From Anaerolineae bacterium (GTDB lineage Bacteria; Chloroflexota; Anaerolineae; Anaerolineales; Villigracilaceae), in the NCBI GenBank assembly GCA_003158885.1, contig PMLN01000247.1, positions 5,075 through 14,354 of the forward strand: 9,280 nucleotides of DNA. Direction: 5' to 3'. Position 1 is the first letter of the stretch, and each line of letters begins with the position of its first letter. A program made the position numbers and the translations under genes. Shown piece by piece: positions 1 to 5,878 of the stretch. Below the pieces are notes generated by a model that made no database searches, was not told the origin of the DNA, and was given only the letters and a program-made list of their open reading frames with translations.

Positions 1-18
1 GTTCTGCCAAAGGATTAG
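1..18 (+). CDS. Possible last codons of an upstream gene (ABC ATPase?)
   Basis: Reading from base 1 in frame gives V-L-P-K-D and a TAG stop at 16-18, two bases before the next gene's ATG. Polyamine-transport ATPases (PotA) are usually encoded just before PotB and often end in a short hydrophobic-Pro tail of the TOBE domain, so this could be the end of a potA-like gene. Five codons cannot prove it; it is an inference from position and spacing only. Confidence 0.3.
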   Translation, partial: VLPKD

Positions 19-20
19 CC

Positions 21-944
21 ATGCTTAAACGATTGCGTGAGAGTAAATCCGCACAGGGCACTTTGCTCATTATCCCGACTCTTATCTTCATGGTTGGGAT
101 GTTGATCATTCCTCTTTTGTTGACGACGGTCGTGAGTTTTGGCCATCCCAATTCCAATGGCGGTGTGAATTACGCCTTTTCCCTGGATAATTACATTCGC
201 CTGTTCGGTTATAGTACGGACTGTCCCAACGGTCAATCGGCCTGTTTCAATTCGTTATATGCCGAAATTCTATGGCGGTCTTTGTTGCTTGGACTGTATA
301 CGACTGTCCTGGATATTTTGCTGGCCTATCCGCTGGCCTACTTTATTGCCCGTGTTCATTCCAAGTGGCGCAATACCTTCCTGTTCCTTGTGCTGGTGCC
401 GATGTGGACCAATTTTGTCATTCGTGTCTATGCTTGGATGATGATCCTGCGCCAGCAAGGCGTGATCAATTCATTGTTGGGCTGGTTTGCCAGCCTGGTG
501 CATGTCCCATTTTCTCCATTGGGCATGCTTTACACATCCGGCGCGGTTTTGGTGGGCATGGTTTATGAATTCCTGCCCTTCATGATCCTGCCCATTTACA
601 CTTCATTGGAAAAAATAGACAATCCTCTTTACGAAGCCGCCGCGGATTTGGGCGCTTCCCCCTTCCGCACCTTTCTGCGCGTAACCCTGCCTCTTTCCAT
701 GCCCGGTGTTGTGGCCGGTACCATCTTGGTTTTCATCCCGGTCATGGGAACGTTTATTGTCTCCGATCTTTTGGGTGGGGCGCAGGTGATCCTGGTGGGC
801 AACCTCATCCAGCGTCAATTCCTGGACGCGCGCGATCCGACCTTTGGCTCTGCCGCCTCCCTCGTGCTAATGGTGTTGACGCTGATCGTCACCTATTTCT
901 ATACTCGAAAATTCGGATTCAGTGAGGAGATTATCGCAGTATGA
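21..944 (+). CDS. potB: Polyamine-type ABC transporter permease, PotB-like
   Basis: Inner-membrane permease subunit of a binding-protein-dependent importer of the spermidine/putrescine class; with the PotC-like partner it forms the membrane channel driven by an ATPase that must be encoded outside this window. The 307-residue product has about six hydrophobic segments (roughly 13-40, 83-108, 118-140, 170-194, 228-252, 277-295). The EAA loop, which docks the ATPase, is clear at about 205-229: EAAADLGASPF followed by a VTLPLSMPG stretch. Start chosen at ATG 21 because AAAGGA (9-14) lies six bases upstream. Its stop overlaps the start of the next permease in an ATGA, so the two are translationally coupled. 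Odd point: the first external loop carries two cysteines (C68 and C75, in DCPNGQSACF), as does the partner permease. The transporter class is clear; the exact substrate is not. Confidence 0.9.
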   Translation: MLKRLRESKSAQGTLLIIPTLIFMVGMLIIPLLLTTVVSFGHPNSNGGVNYAFSLDNYIRLFGYSTDCPNGQSACFNSLYAEILWRSLLLGLYTTVLDILLAYPLAYFIARVHSKWRNTFLFLVLVPMWTNFVIRVYAWMMILRQQGVINSLLGWFASLVHVPFSPLGMLYTSGAVLVGMVYEFLPFMILPIYTSLEKIDNPLYEAAADLGASPFRTFLRVTLPLSMPGVVAGTILVFIPVMGTFIVSDLLGGAQVILVGNLIQRQFLDARDPTFGSAASLVLMVLTLIVTYFYTRKFGFSEEIIAV

Positions 945-1822
945 ATCCTTATCGCCGCTCCCCCTTGATTATTGCCGCTACAGCCCTGACGCTTTTCTTT
1001 TTGTATGCGCCGATCATTGTGCTGATTGTCTTCTCTTTCAATGCTTCGCGCATCAGTCCCCTCTTCACGGGTGTGATCACAAAGTTTGGTCCGTTCCTGT
1101 TGGTGAACGGGAATGTGGTGCAAAGCCCCTGCGGCCCTTTTCATTGGTTCTGCGAACTTTCGAAGAACACGGAAGTTTTGAATGCGGCCCGCAATACGTT
1201 GATCGTTGCTTCGGTTTCCACCATCCTCTCCACCATTATCGGAACCATGGCGGCGCTGGCGCTGCAGAGATACAACTTCCGGCTTCGGACTTTCTCGCAG
1301 GTTTCGCTTTACATACCCATCGTCATCCCTGAAATCGTGATGGGCATTGGAATTCTGGTTTTGTTCAGCCAGTTATTCACGTTCATCAATGACTCGCTGA
1401 AACTGACCGGCGACTCGCAGTTAACCTTCGGGTTGGGCACGGTCATCCTCGCTCATATCTCGTTTATGATTCCTTTTGTGACCTTGGTGGTTCAGGCGCG
1501 TCTGCAGGGTCTCGATAAATCTTTTGAGGAAGCGGCCATGGATCTCGGCGCCAACGAGTGGATCACGTTTCAGCGTGTGACCTTCCCCATGATCCTGCCC
1601 GGCGTGCTTTCAGGCGCCTTGCTGGCTTTTACGCTTTCCATTGATGATTTCATCATCACGTTCTTTACCAACGGCCCCGGCTCCACCACGCTCCCCATTT
1701 ATGTGTTCGGGTTGCTGCGCCGCGTCATTACCCCGCAATTGAACGCCCTGTCCACGGTCTGGATTGTCATCGTGTTGATCGTTGTTTTCATGATCCAGCG
1801 CATGGAAAGCCGCAAGGTCTGA
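941..1822 (+). CDS. potC: Polyamine-type ABC transporter permease, PotC-like
   Basis: Second membrane subunit of the importer, pairing with the PotB-like protein. The 293-residue product starts with a transmembrane helix at about 9-32, followed by the FNASR motif that resembles FNSSR of E. coli PotC as I remember it. The EAA loop is at about 197-221 (EEAAMDLGANEW, then VTFPMILPG), and SIDDFIITFF at 233-242 is the characteristic PotC-side signature. The start overlaps the previous stop by four bases (ATGA); GAGGAG at 924-929 is a usable but rather distant ribosome site. Between FNASR and the second helix there is an extra external stretch (about 38-78) with two cysteines, C64 and C71, that I do not recall in the E. 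coli protein. It may form a disulfide-stabilised loop facing the binding protein; this is inference. Confidence 0.9.
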   Translation: MNPYRRSPLIIAATALTLFFLYAPIIVLIVFSFNASRISPLFTGVITKFGPFLLVNGNVVQSPCGPFHWFCELSKNTEVLNAARNTLIVASVSTILSTIIGTMAALALQRYNFRLRTFSQVSLYIPIVIPEIVMGIGILVLFSQLFTFINDSLKLTGDSQLTFGLGTVILAHISFMIPFVTLVVQARLQGLDKSFEEAAMDLGANEWITFQRVTFPMILPGVLSGALLAFTLSIDDFIITFFTNGPGSTTLPIYVFGLLRRVITPQLNALSTVWIVIVLIVVFMIQRMESRKV

Positions 1823-1881
1823 CTTTGGTTATCCCGCCGCATCTCTGGATGGCCGGCGTGTGAAACAATTCAATCTCATTC

Positions 1882-1889
1882 AAAGGAGG
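1882..1889 (+). promoter_or_regulatory. Strong ribosome binding site of the binding-protein gene
   Basis: AAAGGAGG lies five bases before the ATG at 1895. It is the strongest Shine-Dalgarno site in the operon and fits the usual need for much more binding protein than permease. The 72-base gap after the permease gene also contains a small possible hairpin (CGCCG 1835-1839 with CGGCG 1854-1858), too weak to call a terminator. Confidence 0.75.
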
Positions 1890-1894
1890 AAGAG

Positions 1895-3202
1895 ATGAAG
1901 CAAACTATTTTATGGAGGCTGTGGACTGGACTGCTCTTGTTCAGTGTTCTGTTGACCGCTTGCGGTGGGGGGCAGGCCGCCGCGCCAACGCTTGCCGCCG
2001 CGACCCAGCCGCCGCCTGCGACTCAACCCGCCTCCGCTGCGGGACAGCCCGCCGTGACAGCGCCTGCGGCTTCTTCAGTTCCTTTTGTGCCGCCCGCGAT
2101 TACCTCTGTGCCAAGCGGAAAAGTCACAAAGGACGGCTTCAATTGTCCGGAGCCGAATCCGCGCATGCAGATCACATCCAAGGAATTGAATTTGTTCGTC
2201 TGGACTCAATATATCCCTCAGGATTTTTTTGAGTGCTTCCAATTGGTTTATGGGATCACCGTCAACTACGATGAATATTCCAGCAATGAGGAAATGGATG
2301 GCAAGGTCTCCAAAGGCACTACGGCCTACGATTTGGTTCAGCCAACCGATTACACGGTCTCGCTGTTGATCCGTCAGGGATTGCTCCAGCCGTTGGATCA
2401 TTCCAAACTGCCCGTTCTCGCGAACTTCAACCCCATCTATTTGAATCTCGCTTATGATCCGGGCAACAAATACACCGTTCCTTATCAGAATTCCACCGAC
2501 GCAATCGTTGTGAATACGGCGGCGGTGAAGGATATCCCCAAGTCTTGGAACGATCTTTGGAAACCGGAGTATCAAGGGCAGATGGTTTTTGCGGATGATT
2601 CGCGCACTGTGATCGGGCTTACTTTGTTGACCCTCGGTTACGATGTCAACACAACCGATAAATCCCAACTCGATCAGGCCCAACAAAAACTGGCCCAGCT
2701 TGTCCCCGGTATCAAGAAATTTGATAGCGACAGCCCGCACAGCGATCTGATCGCCGGCGATGTGAATCTGGGCGAAACCTGGAACGGTGAGGCCTTCATG
2801 GCTCAGCAGGCCATGCCGTCCATTCAGTATATCTACCCGACCGAAGGATCGATTGTCTGGCAGGATAATTGGGCGATGTTGAAGACGGCTCCTCATCCCG
2901 ATGCGGTCTATGCCTGGCTTAATTACATCAATCAGGGCGATATGTTCTGGATGATGTTGACCAACTTCCCGTATACCAATCCAAACGCCGCCGCGCTGGC
3001 GTACGCCAAAAACAACCCCATGCCGGTAACGGATGTTAATGGGAATACTACTACGCTGGCTGACGTGTACAATATCTATATGAACTCTTCGATCACGAAT
3101 CCGCCCGAGAGTGTCATTCAAGCCGGACATCGTATTGATGATGTGGGTGATGCCACCGCCCTGTATGATCAGATCTGGACCGAAGTGAAGAGCGGCCACT
3201 AA
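1895..3202 (+). CDS. potD: Polyamine-type solute-binding lipoprotein, PotD-like
   Basis: Extracytoplasmic ligand-binding subunit that delivers substrate to the two permeases. The 435-residue product has a lipoprotein signal: hydrophobic 5-20, lipobox LTAC with Cys23, then GGG. Residues 24-75 are a low-complexity Ala/Pro/Gln/Thr linker that tethers the domain to the membrane. The binding fold (about 93-435) can be aligned from memory with E. coli PotD: VWTQY (102-106), AYDLVQPTDY (144-153), WKPEYQG (222-228), DDSR (234-237), NLGETWNG (291-298), VWQDNWA (321-327), FPYTNPN (358-364), DDVG (415-418). Cage aromatics W103, Y106, Y153, W296, W322 and acids D235 and D324 are kept. Positions equal to PotD Glu36, Glu171 and Gln327 appear as Q105, T238 and I414, so the ligand may differ from spermidine. 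Extra cysteines C84 and C114 flank the start of the fold. The gene is followed by an intrinsic terminator and is the last gene of the operon. Confidence 0.92.
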   Translation: MKQTILWRLWTGLLLFSVLLTACGGGQAAAPTLAAATQPPPATQPASAAGQPAVTAPAASSVPFVPPAITSVPSGKVTKDGFNCPEPNPRMQITSKELNLFVWTQYIPQDFFECFQLVYGITVNYDEYSSNEEMDGKVSKGTTAYDLVQPTDYTVSLLIRQGLLQPLDHSKLPVLANFNPIYLNLAYDPGNKYTVPYQNSTDAIVVNTAAVKDIPKSWNDLWKPEYQGQMVFADDSRTVIGLTLLTLGYDVNTTDKSQLDQAQQKLAQLVPGIKKFDSDSPHSDLIAGDVNLGETWNGEAFMAQQAMPSIQYIYPTEGSIVWQDNWAMLKTAPHPDAVYAWLNYINQGDMFWMMLTNFPYTNPNAAALAYAKNNPMPVTDVNGNTTTLADVYNIYMNSSITNPPESVIQAGHRIDDVGDATALYDQIWTEVKSGH

Positions 3203-3223
3203 GGCTTTCCCTGTCTGATCTCT

Positions 3224-3259
3224 ACGCCCGGCCATTTTCATGGTCGGGCGTTTTATTTT
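3224..3259 (+). terminator. Intrinsic terminator of the transporter operon
   Basis: A 12-base stem (3224-3235 with 3240-3251, one G-T wobble) closes on a four-base TTTC loop and is followed by TTTTATTTT. It starts 21 bases after the stop of the binding-protein gene. The stem is GC-rich (ACGCCCGGCCAT), so this should be an efficient stop. Confidence 0.9.
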
Positions 3260-3282
3260 GCATTGTAATTGTGATATTTATG

Positions 3283-3297
3283 ATTATTAGTTATAAT
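3283..3297. promoter_or_regulatory. AT-rich dyad upstream of the Lrp-type gene, possible operator
   Basis: ATTAT (3283-3287) and ATAAT (3293-3297) form a five-base inverted repeat with a five-base centre. It lies in a very AT-rich stretch (about 3251-3300) just upstream of the -35 box at 3302. Lrp/AsnC proteins commonly bind AT-rich dyads near their own promoters, so autoregulation is possible. The repeat is short and could be chance in AT-rich DNA. Confidence 0.3.
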
Positions 3298-3301
3298 TCA
3301 T

Positions 3302-3330
3302 TTGACTTTTATGCAAAAACGGTATAAAAT
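3302..3330 (+). promoter_or_regulatory. Sigma-70-type promoter of the Lrp-type gene, giving a leaderless mRNA
   Basis: TTGACT (3302-3307, five of six matches to TTGACA) and TAAAAT (3325-3330) are separated by 17 bases. An alternative -10, TATAAA at 3323-3328, would give a 15-base spacer. Transcription would begin about seven bases after the -10, which is at or next to the GTG start codon at 3337. No ribosome binding site fits between the -10 and the start. Confidence 0.7.
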
Positions 3331-3336
3331 AGTCTC

Positions 3337-3804
3337 GTGAACAGAAAAAACGTTACTGAAAAGGCGGTTTCCCTGGATGAGATTGACCAGCACATCCTGG
3401 ACGCCATGCGCAAGGATGGGCGCGCCGCCTTCGCTCAAATTGCCGGAAGGCTCAAAGTCTCTCCGGGCATGATCCGCCAGCGCTACAACCGTTTGGTGGA
3501 TATGGGCATTCTCAAGGTGGTCGCCATTTCCAACCCCCTCCAGCGCGGCTTTAAAACCATGGCGCTCGTCGGTATTCGCACCGATGGCCACCAGATGCTG
3601 GAGGTTGCCGATGCAGTTTCCAAGCTGAAGGAAGTGGTTTACCTGGTGGTTGTCAGTGGCAGATTCGATATCATGGCGGAGGTGGTTTGCCGCGATCATG
3701 AAGACTTGCTGGAATTCATCACGGAAAAGTTGTATGCCATTGAAGGTGTCCGTGAAGCGGAAACCTTCATGCACTTGAGGATCGTCAAGGAGATTTATTT
3801 TTAG
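3337..3804 (+). CDS. Lrp/AsnC-family transcriptional regulator
   Basis: DNA-binding feast/famine regulator that usually senses an amino acid or related small molecule. The 155-residue product, the usual length for the family, has an N-terminal helix-turn-helix domain (about 13-60: LDEIDQHILDAMRKDGR, then FAQIAGRLKVSPGMIRQRYNRL) and a C-terminal ligand/oligomerisation RAM domain (about 72-150), including VVVSGRFDIMAEVVC and the end VREAETFMHLRIVKEIYF. The GTG start at 3337 is forced: an in-frame TAA sits at 3325-3327, and the next in-frame ATG is residue 24, inside the DNA-binding domain. There is no Shine-Dalgarno site, and the promoter places the transcript start at this codon. Lying between the amine importer and a lysine/saccharopine-type dehydrogenase, it probably controls one or both; the effector is unknown. 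Confidence 0.9.
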   Translation: MNRKNVTEKAVSLDEIDQHILDAMRKDGRAAFAQIAGRLKVSPGMIRQRYNRLVDMGILKVVAISNPLQRGFKTMALVGIRTDGHQMLEVADAVSKLKEVVYLVVVSGRFDIMAEVVCRDHEDLLEFITEKLYAIEGVREAETFMHLRIVKEIYF

Positions 3805-3830
3805 CCGGTTGGTGGTATCTTCTCAATAAT

Positions 3831-3916
3831 CGGTGGTTGAGCGATGCCCTGCCGAAGGTATCGAAGGGTAGGCGGTGGTGCTATCCCGCCGCCATATCGA
3901 AACCACCTTCAACCAC
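3831..3916. repeat. REP-like palindromic repeat between the regulator and dehydrogenase genes
   Basis: GGTGGTT (3832-3838) and AACCACC (3901-3907) form a perfect seven-base inverted repeat about 76 bases end to end. Alternative or nested pairings are GTGGTTGA (3833-3840) with TCAACCAC (3909-3916), GAAGGT (3854-3859) with ACCTTC (3905-3910), and GGCGG (3871-3875) with CCGCC (3886-3890). The layout GGTGGTTGAG...ATCGAAACCACC resembles intergenic REP-type repeats that I recall from other bacterial genomes. The rest of the 3805-4024 gap shows no convincing gene or promoter, so the repeat may form a folded 5' leader or an mRNA-stabilising hairpin between the two genes. Confidence 0.6.
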
Positions 3917-4024
3917 AACCCAACATGGAAATACCCGCTTCAAACCAAAGAATGAGGCGGCCAAAACTTGTCCGCACCCGCACAGGTTACAGGTGTCGGG
4001 AGGCGGAGCCAATGGAAAGGATTT

Positions 4025-5242
4025 ATGAAAGTCTTATTGATAGGCGTGGGAGGGGTGGGTGAGGCCATTGCCGCCATTGCAAAGGAACGCGCATGGGTTG
4101 GGCAGATTGTGCTGGCAGATTACAACAAAGCGCGCGCGGAAGAAGTCCAGAAAAAATTAGGCGATCCAAAACGGTTTCCCGCCGAGTTCATTGATGCGGG
4201 TAACCAGGCCAGCATTGAAGAGCTTGCCAGGAAATACGGCGTTGATCTCATCATGAACTCCGTGGACCCTGAGTTCAATGAGCAGATTTTCGATGCCGCC
4301 TATAACGTGGGCGCCATGTATATGGACATGGCCATGACTCTGTCACAGCCGGATCCGGCTGATCCATTCCACAAGGTCGGCGTCAAACTGGGTGATTACC
4401 AGTTTGAAAAGGCTAAGGATTGGGAGAAGAAAGGCCTGCTGGCCCTCGTCGGTTTTGGCGTGGAGCCGGGCATGGCCGATGTGTTTGCCCGTTATGCCCA
4501 GGATCATCTCTTCGATGAAATCGAGGAGGTCGGCATCCGTGACGGGGCGAACATCTCTATTGATGGCTATGAATTTGCGCCGAATTTTTCCATCTGGACC
4601 ACCATTGAGGAATGTCTGAACCCGCCTGTGATTTATGAGGACAAGAAAGGCTGGTTCACCACGGAACCCTTCTCGGAGCCGGAAACCTTTGATTTCCCCG
4701 AGATCGGCAAAGTGGAGGTGGTCAATGTGGAGCATGAGGAGGTCCTGCTTGTGCCGCGTTGGGTGAAGGCCAAGCGCGTCACCTTCAAGTATGGACTGGG
4801 CAACCAGTTTATCGGCGTCTTGAAGACCCTCCACATGCTCGGTCTGGATAAGAAGAGCAAGATCAAGGTCAAGGGCATGGAAGTGTCGCCGCGCGATGTG
4901 GTGGCTGCCAGCTTACCCGACCCGGCTCATCTGGGCGACAGGATGCACGGCAAGACCTGTGCGGGAACGTGGGTCAAGGGTCTTAAGGATGGCCGGCCGC
5001 GTGAGGTTTATCTCTACCAGGTCGCGGATAATGCCCAATGTATGCAGCGTTGGGGCTGCCAGGCCGTGGTGGCGCAGACTGCCTTCAGCGCCGTGATCGG
5101 CTGGGACTTGATCGAGCATGGCCAATGGAAGGGTGTGGGCGTTTTAGGCCCCGAAGCCTTCGACCCGATTCCGTTTATGGACAAGATGGCCGATTACGAG
5201 TTCCCATACGGCATCAAAGAGATGACCAGGGAAGCCGCGTAG
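4025..5242 (+). CDS. Saccharopine dehydrogenase / lysine 6-dehydrogenase-like oxidoreductase
   Basis: NAD(P)-linked cytosolic oxidoreductase of the saccharopine dehydrogenase-like superfamily, which acts on lysine-derived or polyamine-derived secondary amines. The 405-residue product begins with a Rossmann fold: GVGGVG at 7-12 and, at the end of the second strand, VLADYN with Asp32. An acid there normally favours NAD over NADP. The central part has FGVEPGMADVFARYA (144-158), like the GVAPGM segment I recall in lysine 6-dehydrogenases, and the C-terminal part (ending around PIPFMDKMADYEFPYGIKE, 381-399) also has the layout of that group. Carboxynorspermidine dehydrogenase is another relative, so the substrate is open. 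ATG 4025 is chosen because GGAAAGG (4014-4020) lies four bases upstream and it places the Rossmann strand at residue 2; a TTG at 3968 would add a low-complexity tail. Same strand as the Lrp-type gene, 220 bases downstream, with its own terminator. Confidence 0.85.
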   Translation: MKVLLIGVGGVGEAIAAIAKERAWVGQIVLADYNKARAEEVQKKLGDPKRFPAEFIDAGNQASIEELARKYGVDLIMNSVDPEFNEQIFDAAYNVGAMYMDMAMTLSQPDPADPFHKVGVKLGDYQFEKAKDWEKKGLLALVGFGVEPGMADVFARYAQDHLFDEIEEVGIRDGANISIDGYEFAPNFSIWTTIEECLNPPVIYEDKKGWFTTEPFSEPETFDFPEIGKVEVVNVEHEEVLLVPRWVKAKRVTFKYGLGNQFIGVLKTLHMLGLDKKSKIKVKGMEVSPRDVVAASLPDPAHLGDRMHGKTCAGTWVKGLKDGRPREVYLYQVADNAQCMQRWGCQAVVAQTAFSAVIGWDLIEHGQWKGVGVLGPEAFDPIPFMDKMADYEFPYGIKEMTREAA

Positions 5243-5276
5243 TCGAGTAAACGAAGGAAGTTAGGCGATGAAATTG

Positions 5277-5320
5277 AATCCCGCGAGCGCAGTGCAATGT
5301 AAAAATGCTCGCGGGATTTT
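5277..5320 (+). terminator. Intrinsic terminator of the dehydrogenase gene
   Basis: A perfect 12-base stem (AATCCCGCGAGC 5277-5288 with GCTCGCGGGATT 5307-5318), an 18-base loop and a run of four T (5317-5320), starting 35 bases after the stop codon. The loop is longer than usual and the T run short, so termination may be partial. The A-run at 5301-5305 lies in the loop. Confidence 0.75.
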
Positions 5321-5378
5321 GCGTCTAGCTTTACCAAAATGTAGGTTCTGGCGCAAATGAAGGTTCTCTCGTATGGAA

Positions 5379-5450
5379 AGACCTGACAGGTTTCCCAAAT
5401 ACACTTTCCGACTTGCGTCAGTATTCACGTGGCTGAAACCTGTCAGGTCT
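5379..5450. repeat. Short inverted-repeat element (ACCTGACAGGT family), copy 1
   Basis: AGACCTGACAGGTTTC (5379-5394) and its exact reverse complement (5435-5450) enclose a 40-base spacer. Each arm contains an 11-base interrupted palindrome, ACCTG-A-CAGGT or ACCTG-T-CAGGT, at 5381-5391 and 5438-5448. The element lies between the convergent 3' ends of the dehydrogenase gene and the small membrane protein gene, with no gene start nearby, so an operator role is unlikely. A REP-like or mRNA-end role fits better. No flanking direct repeat is visible. Confidence 0.7.
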
Positions 5451-5456
5451 GTTGAC

Positions 5457-5483
5457 AAAAAGCCAAAGAATCCCCGCGGCTTT
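5457..5483 (-). terminator. Weak possible terminator of the 74-residue protein gene
   Basis: Read on the minus strand, AAAGCC (plus 5478-5483) pairs with GGCTTT (plus 5459-5464), giving a six-base stem that runs into a short T tract (plus 5457-5461 is AAAAA). It lies about 50 bases beyond the stop of the minus-strand gene. A second small hairpin (CTTGGT 5488-5493 with ACCAAG 5498-5503) has no T tract. The stem is short, so this is only a candidate. Confidence 0.3.
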
Positions 5484-5534
5484 GTGCCTTGGTGGTGACC
5501 AAGCCTACGGTTTTGATTTGCTTTGAGCGCAAGG

Positions 5535-5759
5535 TTACATATGCAGGTACTTCATCAGCTCAAACACTACCATCGCGGGCCATACGATGCCCTTGAGGAT
5601 ACCCAGCGCACCCATCCCGAAAGTGGTTGCGGTGGTCAGGTAATAGACCCACGCGCCGATCAGGCCGAATCCGTAAACCGCTTCCGACGCGTTTCCTCGA
5701 TAGATCACTTTTGTTTTGCGAGGTTGTTCCTGCGGGGTCGGTTTTGTGTCAGTAGTCAT
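5535..5759 (-). CDS. Small conserved-looking membrane protein, 74 residues
   Basis: No specific function recognised. The first 20 residues are polar and charged (MTTDTKPTPQEQPRKTK), probably cytoplasmic. The rest has two hydrophobic segments at about 27-45 (AVYGFGLIGAWVYYLTTAT) and 49-70 (ALGILKGIVWPAMVVFELMK). The pattern YGFGLIGAWVYYLTTATTF...GILKGIVWPA resembles small unnamed membrane proteins I have seen across several bacterial phyla, which makes a real conserved gene likely. AAAGGAG sits six bases before the ATG on the minus strand, a strong ribosome site, and the stop is TAA. It is divergent to the 59-residue membrane protein gene and convergent with the dehydrogenase gene. Confidence 0.8.
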   Translation of the reverse strand: MTTDTKPTPQEQPRKTKVIYRGNASEAVYGFGLIGAWVYYLTTATTFGMGALGILKGIVWPAMVVFELMKYLHM

Positions 5760-5789
5760 GGCTTTCTCCTTTAGAAGTTTTGTTTACAG

Positions 5790-5815
5790 AGTATATACGC
5801 ACCCTGTAGGGTCAA
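5790..5815 (-). promoter_or_regulatory. Possible promoter of the 74-residue protein gene with an overlapping dyad
   Basis: On the minus strand, TTGACC (plus 5810-5815) and TATACT (plus 5790-5795) each match the consensus at five of six positions, but the spacer is only 14 bases; reading TACTCT as the -10 gives 16. The perfect dyad ACCCT-GT-AGGGT (5801-5812) overlaps the -35 and fills the spacer, the position of a repressor site. Confidence 0.4.
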
Positions 5816-5844
5816 GGTTGCGCGGGTGCGGTTCGCAAGCGAAC
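5798..5844. promoter_or_regulatory. Cluster of overlapping dyads in a divergent intergenic region
   Basis: CGCACCC (5798-5804) pairs with GGGTGCG (5824-5830); ACCCT (5801-5805) pairs with AGGGT (5808-5812); GTTCGC (5831-5836) pairs with GCGAAC (5839-5844). Three perfect dyads within 47 bases between two divergent small membrane protein genes suggest an operator region or a folded 5' leader for the plus-strand gene. No known regulator motif is recognised. Confidence 0.4.
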
Positions 5845-5878
5845 TTTCAAAATCCTAAATCCAATTACGGAGAATGTC

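Noticed and set aside
1835..1858. Hairpin CGCCG/CGGCG between the PotC-like and PotD-like genes as a terminator or attenuator
   Set aside because: Only a five-base stem with a 14-base loop and no T tract; too weak to support.
2075..3241. Long 388-codon open frame on the minus strand opposite the binding-protein gene
   Set aside because: It is antisense to a clear PotD-like gene, is rich in His, Arg and Ile as expected from an antisense shadow, has no ribosome site or domain, and runs across the operon terminator.
3298..3774. 158-codon minus-strand open frame opposite the Lrp-type gene
   Set aside because: Shadow of a clear regulator gene, without a ribosome site or recognisable domain.
3968..4024. 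A TTG start at 3968 for the dehydrogenase, adding 19 residues
   Set aside because: The added residues do not look like the family's N-terminus, while ATG 4025 has a ribosome site and starts directly on the first Rossmann strand.
3837..4062. Two small plus-strand open frames (63 and 72 codons) in the gap before the dehydrogenase
   Set aside because: They run through the palindromic repeat, are low in complexity (rich in Pro, Arg and Gly), have no ribosome site, and overlap the true start at 4025.
5379..5450. Inverted repeat read as the operator of a dyad-binding repressor
   Set aside because: It lies between two convergent gene ends with no start codon or promoter near it, so a repeat or 3'-end role is more likely.
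5261..5458. 65-codon minus-strand open frame between the dehydrogenase and the small membrane protein
   Set aside because: It is built from the terminator stem and the inverted repeat and has no ribosome site or protein-like pattern.
5523..5774. 83-codon plus-strand open frame opposite the 74-residue membrane protein
   Set aside because: The minus-strand frame has a strong ribosome site and a clean membrane layout; the plus-strand frame has neither.
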